A DNA stretch of 64,000 bases from Sycobia sp. Sy_11 (GCA_018907035.1 JACCIC010000036.1:3611001-3675000), one strand, 5' to 3'; shown: positions 32,724 to 44,444, counted from the first letter of the stretch. Made by a program: numbers and translations. Notes: generated by a model not told the origin, from the letters alone.

Positions 32724-33860
32724 CTATTTGGTCAGAGGCTTAGCAGGATAGGATGGATGTGGGTGCTTGGGTGGTGTGAAGTTCTCAGAGGGCGTGACTT
32801 TTAGTGCCATCAGCGCTGGAATACCTGGGGATCCTGTGACGGAATCTTGCGTCGCCGTTTGTTGGTAAATAGGTTCGTGAAGGCTGGCGGCGAAGCTAGT
32901 AGTTTGCGTTGTCGCAAAATGATTGAAACTTTTCTTGCTTTTCAATTTCCAATCGTCATTGTGGCCAGGGGTCGATATTGCTGGGCGCGGAATGGGTTCT
33001 GGGGACTCTTTACTGGCGCAGGCACCTTTTTCATAGGGACCATGGATTTCTTTAAATACTGTCGGCAGTATTACTTTCCTTTGCCCATCCTTATCTTCGT
33101 TTTCCGGGTATCTTTCGCGTTTGCTTCGCCTGCCGGACTTTTGTGTCCTGACGGAGCGCATAAATGCGCATTGATCACCGCGGTACAGGCGTACGTCACA
33201 TTTCTTCCGACTTTTGCTGGTCGTTTGAATTCTTTCTTCCTATGAAATTTTGAGCCTGACCGGTACGGTAAGGGGCTGATGGATCGTATTTGACGCCCCG
33301 ATCTGTACGGTATGGCGTCTTCTGGGGTTCTGTGGACTACTATGCGTCTGCGAGACGCTTCGGGCGACGGAAACGCTGTCGGAATTATACCCCACTGTGA
33401 TCGCCCAAGTCCTCATACCTTCCGTGAAATGTATTGTATATTCAATCGGTTTCCTTTTGTTTTCTAGTTTTTTTTCTGTCTTTGCGGACTATGGCCCTCT
33501 GTTGATTCGTATGTATCCTCTTCATTCGGTGTTGATCTTGCGGTAGTTTCCAGTCGTTCCGGATTCTCACATTTCTGTGCGTACTCCATTGGCTCACGTC
33601 TATGCGGACGTCTGAGCTCATATCTACGCGGTTATGTCGTAGTTTCACGTCGTTGCGGACGATCCTTTTCCATCTCTTCTTCAGTAGTTTTACGTCGTTG
33701 CGGACGAGCGCAGATGACGTTACTCTCTGCATTGTTGGTAGTTTTACGTCGTTCCAAACGCTCGCCCTGCGTAGGCAGGGTTTCTTCTATCTCTTCTTCG
33801 ATGGTGGTGGTTGGGGGTGATTGGCGGGATTCTACTGAGTCATCAGGTGAAGGGATACTC
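32724..33860 (-). pseudogene. C-terminal region downstream of the deleted Gypsy pol
   Basis: Frames 33732-33442 and 33161-32724 give Arg/Asn/Lys-rich repeats (NDVKLL, NDVKLR, PQRRKTTEEE) and a Pro/Thr/Lys-rich tail ending HPSYPAKPLTK. The plus strand shows the same short repeats as gtcgttgcggac. I do not recognise a domain. By position it could be the tail after integrase. Confidence 0.45.
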
Positions 33861-34390
33861 GTATCCAGTAACGAAAGTACAAATGAGTTTTCGTCAATTC
33901 GCGAGTACTGAAACAGCCCAATCTGCGGTACTGCAAAGGCAGTTATTTCCTTGCTATCGTCGTCTAAAGCAATCTGGTGATACGCCTGGCTCAAGTCTAT
34001 CTTAGAAAGATAACGAGCGTCACGCAGATTGTCCAATAGGGCATCCATGTGAGGAAGAGGATATGCATCCTTCTTCGTCACCTGGTTAATTACCCTGTAG
34101 TCTATACAGAACCGAATCTTGCGGTCTTTTTTCCACGAGCTCTTAGAAGGTTCTATAATGCCTTCGGCGAGGAGTCTGTCGACTTTTGCGTGGGCCTGCC
34201 TTAATAATTTGTCCGGTATGTGGTGGAGGCGCTGTTTTATGGGTCGATGACCTTGTACGTCTATGTGGTGTGAGGGCATCTGTGCGAGCCTTAAAGCCCC
34301 TGTTTGTTTCGGTAGTAGCTGCTCCAGCAGCTGGTTCAGCTGTTGCCTCTGTCCCTGCTCCAATGATGCAACCCTATATACCGTTGCCAA
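33861..34390 (-). pseudogene. pol: Gypsy reverse transcriptase, N-terminal half
   Basis: Begins in the protease-RT linker and reads QMPSHHIDVQGHRPIKQRLH, LLAEGIIEPSKSSW, KKDRKIRFCIDYRVINQVTK, DAYPLPHMDALLDNL and ARYLSKIDLSQAYHQIALDD, which is typical Ty3/Gypsy RT fingers and palm with the first catalytic Asp. After AFAVPQIGLFQYSRI the RT homology stops. The open frame runs on into unrelated residues (DENSFVLSLL...), marking the deletion joint near 33908. A few residues (about SPWASPVVLV) are also missing before KKDRK. Confidence 0.9.
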
Positions 34391-34579
34391 TCCAGTGATT
34401 GTTCGAACGAGGACAGACAGGACCTCATTTTTCTAGCACGTTACAAAGTGTCGTACTATGTTTCTAGGCGTCTGCTAGGTCGGCTTGGCGCAATTAATCG
34501 TCATCTGTAGTTGAATCAAATGGGGTCAACTCCATTAACCCTTCCCCTCAGGCGTTTCCCGAGTTCTTCCTATTTATTC

Positions 34580-36308
34580 AGTAACGTGGATAGTTGACCG
34601 TTGTATCGCCATCTTCACCACAGTTATAGCAAAAGATGCGTTTTCTTTCGGGACATCTATCCGCCCAATGTCCTGGTCTATTGCACGTCCAGCATGGTCG
34701 ATTGTCTTGTACCGGATGTCTTCGTTCATCGCTCATTGCGCTCTGTGCTGGACGATCGGGGATACAATCTCTGTTTATCGTTCTCTCGGGCTGAGCGGTA
34801 ATCGCGAGAGGGGCTGGTGGTGATATAGGTCTTATTTCTTGGAGATGGGCTCCTAGGCCTGTACCGAGGTTCGTCTACTGGTCTTTATCGAGGCCGAGTA
34901 GGTGTTTATGAACAATATTTGGGTGAGGGACTTCGATTTCGCGCATCTCTACTTCGCTGTGTTGGCGCGAGGCTCGTTTCCACTACTTTTCTGGACGTCA
35001 GTATTGACGTGGGTGGTTCAGTTATCGAGATTCGTTTTGGCTAGTCCTCGTCTAGAAATGCTACTTTTGATCGTCTGGTCGGTATTTCAGACGAGGGGCA
35101 CGTTGCGCTGCTCACCAGGCCGTTCTCTGCGGCTGGTGGCTCCTTGTATCGACGAATCAGCTCTTTGTTAAGCTCGATTTGCTGTTCTAATACTTATAAC
35201 TCGTCTATTGTCTGAAAATCTTTTCTATCAATTTTGTTGAGGAATGTAGGGTATAGGTTTCTATAGACCCCATCCAGTTCAGTTTCAGGTGACAATGGTG
35301 GCGACACTTTACCCAGTAGTGATCTCATACCTATTAGGTATGACCCGATCGATTCGTTAGGACCTTAGGTCCTCTCTCGGAGTTCTTCTTCCAACCTTAG
35401 TGTATAATCGATAGGTCTAAATTGAGCGCCATCTTCAGGTGCTCTAAAGTGTGCCCCCCTCGTAGATTGGTCTCGTCCATGTGCGAGCAGACCCGTATAA
35501 GATACCTGGTATCAACTTCAATATGTCTTCTGCTGGGATGTTGAGACTTTCGCAGGTCTCTTCTAACCTCTCTATAAATTCCTCCACATCCTCTTGGGGC
35601 ATTCCGGAATATTTCACATTCCACTGTCTTAGCAGCTGTCCTGTTCATGTCTCTTTGAGATACGTGCTATCATATGACCTGCTCTGTTGCCAGCTCTGTG
35701 AATGTGGGATTTCATTTGACGGGGGCGGTGGTGTTGTTGCTGGACCTTCTGCTGGTATGGTAGTTGGCTTTTCTGTAAGTGCTGCATATTTGCAGCATAC
35801 TGTCTCATCCATACGTTCTGGGGGTCGTTCCATGGTCCACGTAGATTATACCACGTATTTATCATGGGTGCGGCATTGCCTCCGCGCTGTGCAGGTTTGT
35901 GCTATGGGCCGGTGGTCATAGCCATGGGCCTATATTATAACATCCAAATGGGGTTTTAATGGGGAAACCCCATGGTGGTGTTGTTGTGATTGTTTGAGTT
36001 GAGGGGCTCTGCTGAGCGGCAACATTCCGTGTATCCATATCAACAGCTGTTGCATTATTAACTTTTATCTCATCTGCCGAGTTCAGCTCCGTGGAGTTTA
36101 ATACTTCTGAAATTTCCGAAATATCCGGATGAATCTCGTCGTTCATCTCATTCCACTCAGCAGCGCTCTTTCCAAAAAATTGTCGTAGCTCAAATCTGAC
36201 GAGTCTGTCTCGAAGAGCCTCGATGTTATCTTTAGTGTTGATGTTGCGTTGTCTCGCTTCTTGCGTTAGTTTTGCTGGCGACATATCTGTGAAGAGGCTA
36301 TTTAGCAT
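34580..36308 (-). pseudogene. gag: Gypsy Gag with zinc knuckle, broken
   Basis: ATG at 36308 gives MLNSLFTDMSPAKLTQEARQ with a SAP-like helix pair (residues 10-45) and an acidic/Thr-rich linker. A stop near 35916 follows. Then fragments WYNLRGPWNDPQNVWMRQYA, DYTLRLEEELRERT and GSYLIGMRSLLGKVSPPLSP of the capsid in shifting frames (35865-35180). At 34590-34690 is a zinc knuckle CWTCNRPGHWADRCPE (CX2CX4HX4C), followed by a second, damaged one (CYNCGEDGDTTVNY, His and last Cys lost). Many stops between 35640 and 34700. Confidence 0.8.
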
Positions 36309-39300
36309 TCTTTCTTCGTCGACCAGTGCCTAGCTTGTTGATGGCTTCGTTTTCATTTTAATTGAGTATATATGACAACAGTCTTTATATGTAGTCTAGG
36401 TATTGGTTGTATAATTATACCTATATTTTTTGTATAATTTATTATATAAAATTTTTCGATTAAACTGTCGTTAATTTAAGTTATTGTTATATTCGTTTAT
36501 ACACGCGTCTACTATAAGACCTTTTAAATCCGATAGAGCTTATATCATCTATGCTGAAACCTATATTGACTTATAATTATCAGTCTTCTTTTTTATAATA
36601 ATTAGCTTATTCTATTAAAATATTGTGTTATCAGTCTCTAATCCTTTTTTTCATTACTACTATATATTATTTGCTGGTTTTATTAACTAATGTTAAGATA
36701 ATGTTTATTGTGTAGATACTTTTGTAGTGAATAATTCCGGATACTTCTTGAGTTTTCCTAAAATCCGAGACAATTAAAAAAAAATCTTTTTGTTTGTTTC
36801 TGCAAAAAAAATTATTTATTATTAATTAGTTTGTGGATACGCGAGATTGATGTCTTAGCTAGCCACCGTAATTGATTCCTCCCCTTTTTTTTGTATGTTA
36901 TTTATTTATTTATTTACTTATTTATTTATTTATTAATTTATTATTATGAATTGTTATTATTATTATTCATAATTGCTATTATTATGTTATCATCTGTTAA
37001 ATATTTATTTAATAACTGTAGCTTGGCTACTTTGTTGGACAATCTCTAGTGTTCCTCGTTAGCAGAAAGAAAAAACTTGGAAGTTTGATTGATTTTTTTT
37101 TATACATATTGCATAAAAACTTTGTTTGTTAATAACAAATTTATTTATAATATTGTTATTGTTAAATGGTTGTTACCCTAATTTTAAATTTTTGATATAC
37201 CTCTTCTATGACTTCATACTGTTAGAGATTTTCAATCATGTGCAAACGTATCTTATTTTCATTCACATCTATATATATGTACACTTACCACATGAGTCAC
37301 CTATCAATTTCAATATTGTTTATTTATCTAACTATTGATTTATTTGCAGAGAGAAATTCCATAAATAGTTTACCGTCTATTCCTATTGTTGTCGTTTCAG
37401 TTTTGTATAAAAAATTTCAATATCAAAATAGTGATTGTTAAAATTTTGTTTATTATTATTATTTAACTATTTACTGCTCCTCTATTGTGAATTTTTTGCT
37501 ATTATAATTATGTGGTGTTCTTAGTAAATCTCCAGTGCTAACCATATTTTAAAATTTTACTTTCTAATAAAAGCGTATTTTAACACATATGTTAATTTTC
37601 TATGTGATAGCTATATTGATCCTATCCTGTTCGAGCACTAATTATTTATTTATTTCCTGTTTCTTAGCAGTTTATCGTTGCTTGTCTTAGTATCTACTAT
37701 GAAAATGATTTGCAGTAAAAATGCGATGATTACACCCAGCTCTGTCTGGCAGTACACTATAATGCACAGAGACCCTCGTATGGTATAAAATGCGCTTAAA
37801 GTATTTTTGCCAAAATTGATAATTATTTATAAATGCTCCTAAATTTAATTACAACCATTTCTGTGGTATACACGCATCTAATGCACTTTGTTGGGCCAGA
37901 AAATTCTCATTTCTTCGCATACTTTTGCTAATTTCAAATTTCTGCCAGTATGCACTCTACTTGACGTATAGGTTGTACGTGTGTCACTTATCTTGCACAG
38001 CAGACAGCTGTCAAACTTTATAATAGCCACTGGCACTTGCTCTGGCTTCTGTTATATATAATAAATATATAATAATACTCTTGCAAATACTTCTTGGTAA
38101 CTCCCTGTCGTCTTCGAACTGGTTAATTGTAGTAAATTTTATCTCCTTTTTTTACTACACTTTTACATATCCCGTTATTCTTCTAATAAGTCCTGCATCT
38201 TATCCTTTTTTATAGGGTAAATTACTAAGTAGCATCTTTAATAATCCGCTACATAATTATCAAACATTGGTTTCATTGCATGTGCACTCACCACATTAAC
38301 TTATAGTTCGTTACCTAAATAAAGAAAATTCATTTGAGTAAATTAGAAAAATGTCTAAATGTATATACTTACCCACCAAATCTTTAATGATCATTCAAGA
38401 ATGAATCCACGGCTCTTTACTTTAGCGTTTTATTTTTTTTCTCATTATTATTCACATCTTGGAACATCTTATTTGCCATTGCCATTGTTAACATCCTACT
38501 ACTGCTTATTAATATAGGAATTATTTCCTTTATCTTTATGCATGGTAATAGCATTATTATTTTTTCTATTATCTTATTCTATCTGTTCATAATACTTTCA
38601 GAATGATTCACAGTTGCACGTTCAAGTATATTTAGTATTTTCACTATGTTCGCTTATCTCTTAACAGTCATTATTATCTTTTGTAATATCTTCAAGACAA
38701 TTCGCCACTTCCTTTCTAAAATTTATTATTTTATTTACAAGCTGTTTCTATTATTGATTGTTAATGTTTTAGATTGATTATTCTATAGTACGATATTTAT
38801 TATTATTTGATCTAATATTTCAAACTTATTTATAGTTATTTATAGTTTTAGTATTTTTACTTATAATAATTTCACTATTTTGCCTCCTCTTTTCTACAGA
38901 ATCAATATTTTTTTCTTTTGCTTATGATTTATCTAAATCACTCCTTTTTTTATTCATTATCTAGATTTACAATATTTTATTTATTATCTATTTATTCGCA
39001 CTGTTTAGATAGATTAAATTTGATCATTATTTTGTTATGACTATTTACAGTTTTTTATCTTTTCGTTGTCCAGATTTGCAATTCGTCACCTTTATTTAAT
39101 AAGCTGTTTAGATTCATTATTTAGTTTATAGTATTATCACATTATTTACAGTTGTTTCCCCCTTTTCCTTTTCTTACTATCTAGGTTTGTAATATTATCA
39201 CCATCACATAACCGGATTGTCTTAGATTCACTATTGATTTATGGTATCACCAAAATTATTTCTAATTGCTTTTTTTCTCTTTTTTTGTTTATTGAGATTC

Positions 39301-39388
39301 ATTGTCTTTGTTTTAAACTTTTTAGCTTTAATTTAAACTTAACCATTTAACTTAACTTTCAAACTTAAACTTAACTCTTTTGAAGTTA
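36309..39388. other. AT-rich intergenic DNA, no gene seen
   Basis: Three kilobases of T-rich plus strand with (TTTA)n-like runs at 36898-36945. No coding frame or element end is convincing. The texture resembles 12840-13740. Confidence 0.5.
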
Positions 39389-39719
39389 TTAAATAACGCC
39401 TCGAAACTCAAGCCACATCGGAAACACCGGCAAATTCACGTCCTCTTTCATCGGACGATTCATGATGCATATCAATTGTTCACGTTTTCCCGCGCGAGTA
39501 CTACTCGGCACTCCAGGCCGTGCAATGGCCACGATTAGGACACATAACCTCACTTTCCCTCTGCAGACAGCTGTGCATGGCTCGTGGAGCGGTGACGTAA
39601 GGGGACGGGAGACGGTGCCGAGCGCGAGCACCTTGTGGTTTCTCACGTCATGGGATGACGCGCGCGTCGTCTTCGTTCTCCTGAACAAGTCGACGCGGGC
39701 GCCTTGTGACACTGGTCAT
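39389..39719. other. GC-rich island of unknown nature
   Basis: A GC-rich stretch inside AT-rich DNA. Open frames of 107 codons exist on both strands, as expected from base composition, and neither resembles a known protein. It ends at a (TA)n tract (39720-39743). It could be an LTR or promoter remnant. Confidence 0.3.
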
Positions 39720-39750
39720 AATATATATATATATATATATATACTAGTAT

Positions 39751-41030
39751 TCCCCGTCTCGGCTTCGCCCGAGATAAGAATTTAACCGATTTCATAAGCA
39801 ATTCAATAATATCTAAGTAAAAAGTACTCTATATATAAAAATCTATATTACTATAAATAATTGACCGTAATTTACCTATCGTCGCTTCTATATATACAGT
39901 ATATATATACAGAATGTACAACCGTATTTAACACACACACGCATGCATATTACATACGGCTTCTATGAGGAAACTTGTACTTTTGAGTTCGAGCGCTAAG
40001 AAAAGATGTCCAAGTGTCTCGAGACGACGTTTATAGAGTATCATGTTCGTAATATAGAACATGTCTCGGGACGACTGCTATAGAGTTTTTTGTTAGGAAG
40101 GTAGTTTACGACATCCAGGTATTCCGGGACGACTTTTCCTGGGATTCTGCGTGTTCGAACGATAGAAAGGGAATCTCGTTATAGAAGTATCTTAAACACT
40201 CCCCGTCGAAGTCGTTCCAAAACATCCCAACATCTGATCCCACTATCCAAACACGAAACTCCCCATAGAAGTCGTCCCGCTAAACCTGGACATCGTCTTC
40301 TACCGTCCGAACACTAAATTCCCCGTAGCAGTCGCTCCGTCATACCTGGACATCGTTTTCTACTGTCCGAACACGAAATTCCCCGTAGAAGTCGTCCCGA
40401 AGCGCTTGGACATCTTATCCCAGTATCCAAACACGAAACTCCCCATAGAAGTCGTTTAGAGACACCTGGACATCGTCTTCTACCGTCCGAACACGAAATT
40501 CCCCGTGGAAGTCGTCCTGTCATACCTGGACATCGTTCTCTACTGTCCGAACACGAAATTCCCCGTGGAAGTCGTCCTGTCATACCTGGACATCGTCCTC
40601 TACCGTCCGAACACAAAATTCCCCGTAGAAGTCGTTCCGTCATAGCCAGACATCGTTTTCTACCATCTAAACACGATAGTCCCAGTAGAAGTCGTCCCGA
40701 GAAAACTACCATGGCTTCCTAACGACTAAACACAATACTCCCCGTAGAAGTCGTTCGGAAAGACCTAGGTATTGTATTTTACCGTCCATACACGAATCTT
40801 CCCATAGAAGTTGATTTTTTCGTACTTGGACGTCGTTTTCTATCAACTAAATACAATATTCTCCGTAGAAATCGCCTAGAGACACCTAGACATTGCATTC
40901 TATCATCCGAACACACAACTGCCTATAGAAATCGTCTTGAGGCAACGGAATCAACCGCCCGTACACGACAATACAATATTTCTCAGTAGTAACCGTATTT
41001 AAAATGTGTATATATCTTATATACAATATA
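39751..41030 (+). repeat. Composite repeat with 60-bp minisatellite, locus B
   Basis: Lead block ccgtctcggcttcgcccgag (39752 onward), then the block gcatattacatacggcttct at 39945. From about 40201 to 41000 there are some 14 units of exactly 60 bases with no net length change: variants of ccccgtagaagtcgt fall at 40201, 40261, 40321 and on to 40921. One unit is ccgtccgaacacgaaattcc plus gtagaagtcgtcccgtcata plus a cctggacatcg segment. Both strands have long open stretches because 60 is a multiple of three: minus 40712-40314 (132 codons) and a plus frame related to locus A from about 40318 to 40720. Confidence 0.85.
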
Positions 41031-41092
41031 ATATACATACTATATATATATATATATATGCATTATACACATACATACATATATATATATTT

Positions 41093-41239
41093 CCTATATT
41101 TGCGTTTTTCCAATTAGATACCGTGAATATTTTCGTAGCGATGCCAACTGAAATTCAAGCAAAATGTTGGTATGCGAATAACGTATTTTTTAAGCAGACA
41201 ATGGATATTACCATTTTATGCATTTATGCAGAAGTGACG

Positions 41240-41286
<47 letters not shown>

Positions 41287-41435
41287 CGTATATTTCCGTT
41301 TTTTCAATTAAATACCGTGAATATTTTAGTAGTGGTGCCAACTAAAATTTAAGCAAAATGTTGGTATGCGAATAGCGTATTTTTTAAGCGGACGCTGGCT
41401 ATTACCTTTTTATTTATGCAGAAGTGACGATGTAT
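41093..41435 (+). repeat. Two direct repeats of about 150 bp around (TA)n
   Basis: 41093-41245 and 41286-41435 are copies of one unit (ttccta/ttcgtatatttgcgttttt..., gcaaaatgttggtatgcgaa, gcagaagtgacgat). A (TA)n tract at 41246-41285 separates them. They differ by about 10 percent by eye. Confidence 0.8.
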
Positions 41436-41869
41436 TCAAACTAAAAAAACATGGCTATGTCACTTCTGATGTTAATATAACGTATAAAAATAAAAACATA
41501 AGTTGTCACATATTATGTTCAGTATGATTTTGCATACAAAACCATTTTATAAGAGAAGACGGAGAAATAAAGAGAGAGAGAGAGATTTTCCCACGTAAGA
41601 GAAAATAAAATTTACAAAGATCAAAAGATATACATAAGGTGTGAGCGTAGTATCAGATAAACCTGAAGAACAAAAAGGGTAATACCGACTAACATCACAC
41701 CTTCTGTAGGATATGAATCCCAAAGTTGGATGTGATCATTCGTTTGAGCTGGCCTAGTATTAATATTTTAAGCGGACTAGTTTGAATTAATGTTCATGAT
41801 TGAAGGTGCGTCCTAGTGGCCGCTGGTGAATCTGACTGCTAAAACCATTAACTTAATTTATTGATGAAA
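41436..41869. other. Spacer, possibly body of a non-LTR element
   Basis: No gene. Contains a short (GA)n (41570-41584). It leads into the RTE-like tail and could be its 3' UTR. Confidence 0.35.
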
Positions 41870-42040
41870 GTAAAATAATTTTCAAGAAAAAACATAGCTT
41901 ACGTCCTTCCCAAGATAATATAGAATCTATATGTCAAATTTCAGAACAATTGGTTCAGTAGTTTTTTTGGTTATCATGTACAAACAAAAACACGCTTCGT
42001 CTTTATAAATTAGTATGATATGATATGATATGATATATAT
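41870..42040 (+). mobile_element. RTE-like non-LTR retrotransposon 3' end
   Basis: The stretch ccttcccaagataatataga, then tgtcaaatttcagaacaatt ggttcagtag, cacgcttcgtctttataaat, followed by (tatga)n repeats, has the layout of the 3' end of RTE-clade LINEs: the caaatttca...ggttcag...ttataa pattern, then a short tandem tail. No ORF is preserved upstream. Confidence 0.5.
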
Positions 42041-42080
42041 ATGCATTGATAGATGTATGTATTTTATGGATGGATGTGTT

Positions 42081-42125
<45 letters not shown>

Positions 42126-42520
42126 GTATGCATATTACATACGAATTCTATGTGGAATATTGTACTTTTGAGTTCGAGCAGTAGAAAAATATGTCCAAGT
42201 GTCTTGAGAGTACGGAGAGTATCATCTTCGTACGATTGAATATGTCTCGGGACAACTGCTATAGAAAGTCTTATATTGGGGAGATAGAATATGATGTCCA
42301 GGTATCCAGGGACGATGCCTATTAAAAGTGTAGGTGTTCAAATGCGAGAATACGAATCTCTTCATAGAAGTTGTTCGTCATATATTGACGTCTTCTATCG
42401 TCCGAATACGCAACTCCCTGTACAAATTATCTCGAGGCACTTGGACATTGTTTCTCACCAACTAAACACGATACTCCCCGTACAAGTCGTTCCTAGAAAG
42501 ATATCACGAGATGCCACATG
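42126..42520 (+). repeat. Composite repeat with 60-bp minisatellite, locus C
   Basis: The block gcatattacatacgaattct (42130) and gtacttttgagttcgagc matches loci A and B. About four 60-bp units follow (42350-42510), with cores such as tccctgtacaaattatctcg and tccccgtacaagtcgttcc. It stops against a mariner fragment near 42500. Confidence 0.75.
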
Positions 42521-42760
42521 CCGGTCTAACTCGATAAATTCCATGATTTGATCGGTATTCATCGTCACAGGTCGTCCGCCGACTGGCTTATCCATGATGT
42601 CGTTTTTATCGGTTCTGAATCGTCGAAATTATTCCTCTGCAGTTCGAAGTGATAGCGTGTCATCCCCCAAAACACTATTAATCTCATGGAACGTTTCTCT
42701 AGCGGATTTGCCTTTGACGAAGGAAAATTTTAAAATAGCGCGAATTTCAACTCCATGTTT
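42500..42760 (-). pseudogene. Mariner N-terminal DNA-binding fragment
   Basis: The minus strand reads ILKFSFVKGKSARETFHEIN, then SVLGDDTLSLRTAEE, a stop where Trp is expected (TGG-type position), FRRFRTDKND and GGRPVTMN. This is the helix-turn-helix part of a mariner/SETMAR-type transposase. The catalytic domain is absent; the fragment ends at the minisatellite. The lineage differs from the other mariners here. Confidence 0.7.
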
Positions 42761-42848
42761 ACACGTCTATAACTTTTGAACGCAATATCCAAAGTAATAA
42801 TGCATAGCGTCGTTTTGTACGTTATGTCAAGACTTTTCAAATGATGTA

Positions 42849-44105
42849 CGAGGTTGGATTGATAAGCTTCCGGCCTGATTAAGAGATGGCGCCACTGGGC
42901 CTACCTTGAGGTGGCATTCTATAGTACCATCCTTAGATAGCTTGTAGCTATAGCTTCAGTCCGATCGCCATGCTAGTTTAGGATTGAGAGCACGCTGAAC
43001 AAGACGCCTCTGTGTTTTTCGTAAAATTGGAAAAGCTGGAAAATCGTGCTGCCATCAAATACTTTTATTTGAAGGGGTGAACGCCAAAGGAAATTAAAGA
43101 AGAGATGGACTCCATACTGGGGACATCCTCCCCATTATATTCAACCATTCAGCAGTAGGTTTCCGAGTTTAAAAAGGGTCGTGTGAGCACCTCTGATGAG
43201 CCTCACTCAGGACGCCCCATTGAGGTCACAACTCCAGATATGATCGAAAAAATCCATCAAGTAGTACGGAAAGACCGCAGATTAAAAGTTTGTGAGATAG
43301 CTGAGACCTGTAAGGTGTCATATGAACCTGTACAAAATATTTTGCACCAACATTTGTATATGAAAAAGCTCTGTGCAAGATGGGTACCGCGTTTGCTAAC
43401 AGTCAACCAAAAATTGATTGGAAAGAACATTTCTACCGCCAAGTGAATTTTTGCGTCGATTCGTAACCGTTGACGAAACTTGGGCCCACCACTACATTCC
43501 TGAAACCAAACAACAGTCTAAATAGCGAATTGGACCAGGGGAACCAACACCAAAGAAGGCAAAAACAATTTTTTCAGCGAACAAGGTTATGGCTATTGTT
43601 TTTTGGGATGCAAGAGGTATTATACAAATTGATTACCTTGAAAAGGGTACAAATATCACTGGTCAATAGTACACAGACTTATAGCAACGTTTGAGTCACG
43701 AAGTGAAAATGAAACCTCATCTGGCGAAGAAAGAAATCTTGTTTCATCCCGATAATGCACCAGCGCACACGTCAACCGTTGTGATGACTAAAATCAACGA
43801 TCTGAAGATTGCATTGATGCACCCTCCCTACTCTTCAAACCTAGTCCCGAGTGACTATTATCTGTTTCCTAACCTCAAAAAAGGCTTGGCGGTAAGAGAA
43901 TTGCGGACAATGAAGAAGTAATCGAAGCTGTAAATGGGTATTTTGAGGAGCTTGACGAATCAGTCTATAGAAATGGCATTACTAGACTAGAACACCACTA
44001 TGAGAAATGTATCAGCCTTAGAGGAGATTATGTTTAGAAATAAAAAAAAATTCTTAAAAACGTTGTTTTTCTTGGTTAAGCCCGAAACTTATCAATCTAC
44101 CCTCG
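42849..44105 (+). mobile_element. Mariner element, third lineage, dead
   Basis: 1257 bp with TA on both sides (42847-42848 and 44106-44107). Imperfect terminal repeats start CGAGGTTGGATTGATAAG on the left and CGAGGGTAGATTGATAAG (reverse complement) on the right. Confidence 0.9.
43036..44037 (+). pseudogene. Mariner transposase, third lineage
   Basis: Plus-strand fragments: ENRAAIKYFYLKG then a stop, TPKEIKEEMDSILGTSSP, VSEFKKGRVSTSDEPHSGRP, EIAETCKVSYEPVQNILHQ and WVPRLLTVNQK. A frame change follows near 43445, VTVDETWAHHYIPETKQQS with the first catalytic Asp, PKKAKTIFSANKVMAIVFWD, FHPDNAPAHTS with the second Asp, and PPYSSNLVPSDYYLFPNLKK with the third. The C-terminus runs to LEHHYEKCISLRGDYV before TAG. 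All three Asp survive, but at least three stops and a frameshift destroy the gene. Confidence 0.9.
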
Positions 44106-44107
44106 TA

Positions 44108-44400
44108 TACTATTGCCAGATACGAATTCTGTAGCGCTTTGTACATAGCCGCGAAATTCATAAGACAAAAAGGCGGAAGGGAGAAATTTACAACCTAATA
44201 TAATATATTAGCTAAAATAATGACAATCGGACTGTGCTCTTTTATATTCACCCCCCGTACAATCTGAAATAAAACTTATTACTATAATAAATTATCTTAA
44301 AAATAAAAATAAAATAATAAATAAAATAAAAATAATAAAAACTATATTCTGTGTTAGTAAAAGACAACCTGGCAGTCCCATCACCATAAATGTACATTCA
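44108..44400. other. AT-rich spacer
   Basis: No gene seen. AATAAA-rich DNA at 44280-44345 next to the Penelope remnant. Confidence 0.4.
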
Positions 44401-44405
44401 CTTTT

Positions 44406-44444
44406 GGTGTCCGACGTTTCGAACCGCTACGGTTCATCCTCAGG
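44406..44444 (-). ncRNA. Hammerhead ribozyme motif, second Penelope remnant
   Basis: On the minus strand: core CTGAGGA, helix II GAACC/GGTTC with the same CGTAGC-type loop as the copy at 32312, then GAAA, a two-base helix III (AC/GT), C at the cleavage position, and GGAC pairing with GTTC (one G-U) before the core. No Penelope ORF remains around it. The same architecture with different helix sequence supports a real ribozyme fold. Confidence 0.75.

Larger units (their letters stand above)
32600..36308 (-). mobile_element. Gypsy element with a large internal deletion
   Basis: Minus strand order: gag (36308 to about 34580), partial RT (34390-33900), then directly a basic, Arg/Thr-rich region and a Pro-rich tail (33860-32724). 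Protease, the rest of RT, RNase H and integrase are gone. LTRs were not recognised. AATAAA on the minus strand near 32590 may be the old polyadenylation signal. Confidence 0.75.

Noticed and set aside
39389..39712. A conserved small gene in the GC-rich island
   Set aside because: Both strands are equally open, with no domain, no splice context and no homology I can recognise.
40314..40712. A 132-codon minus-strand frame with 20-residue repeats as a new protein
   Set aside because: The 60-bp unit keeps any stop-free frame open. The minus frame is not shared with locus A, while a plus frame is. No independent coding evidence.
40201..41000. CRISPR-like regular repeats
   Set aside because: The repeats are contiguous with no unique spacers, and the DNA is eukaryotic.
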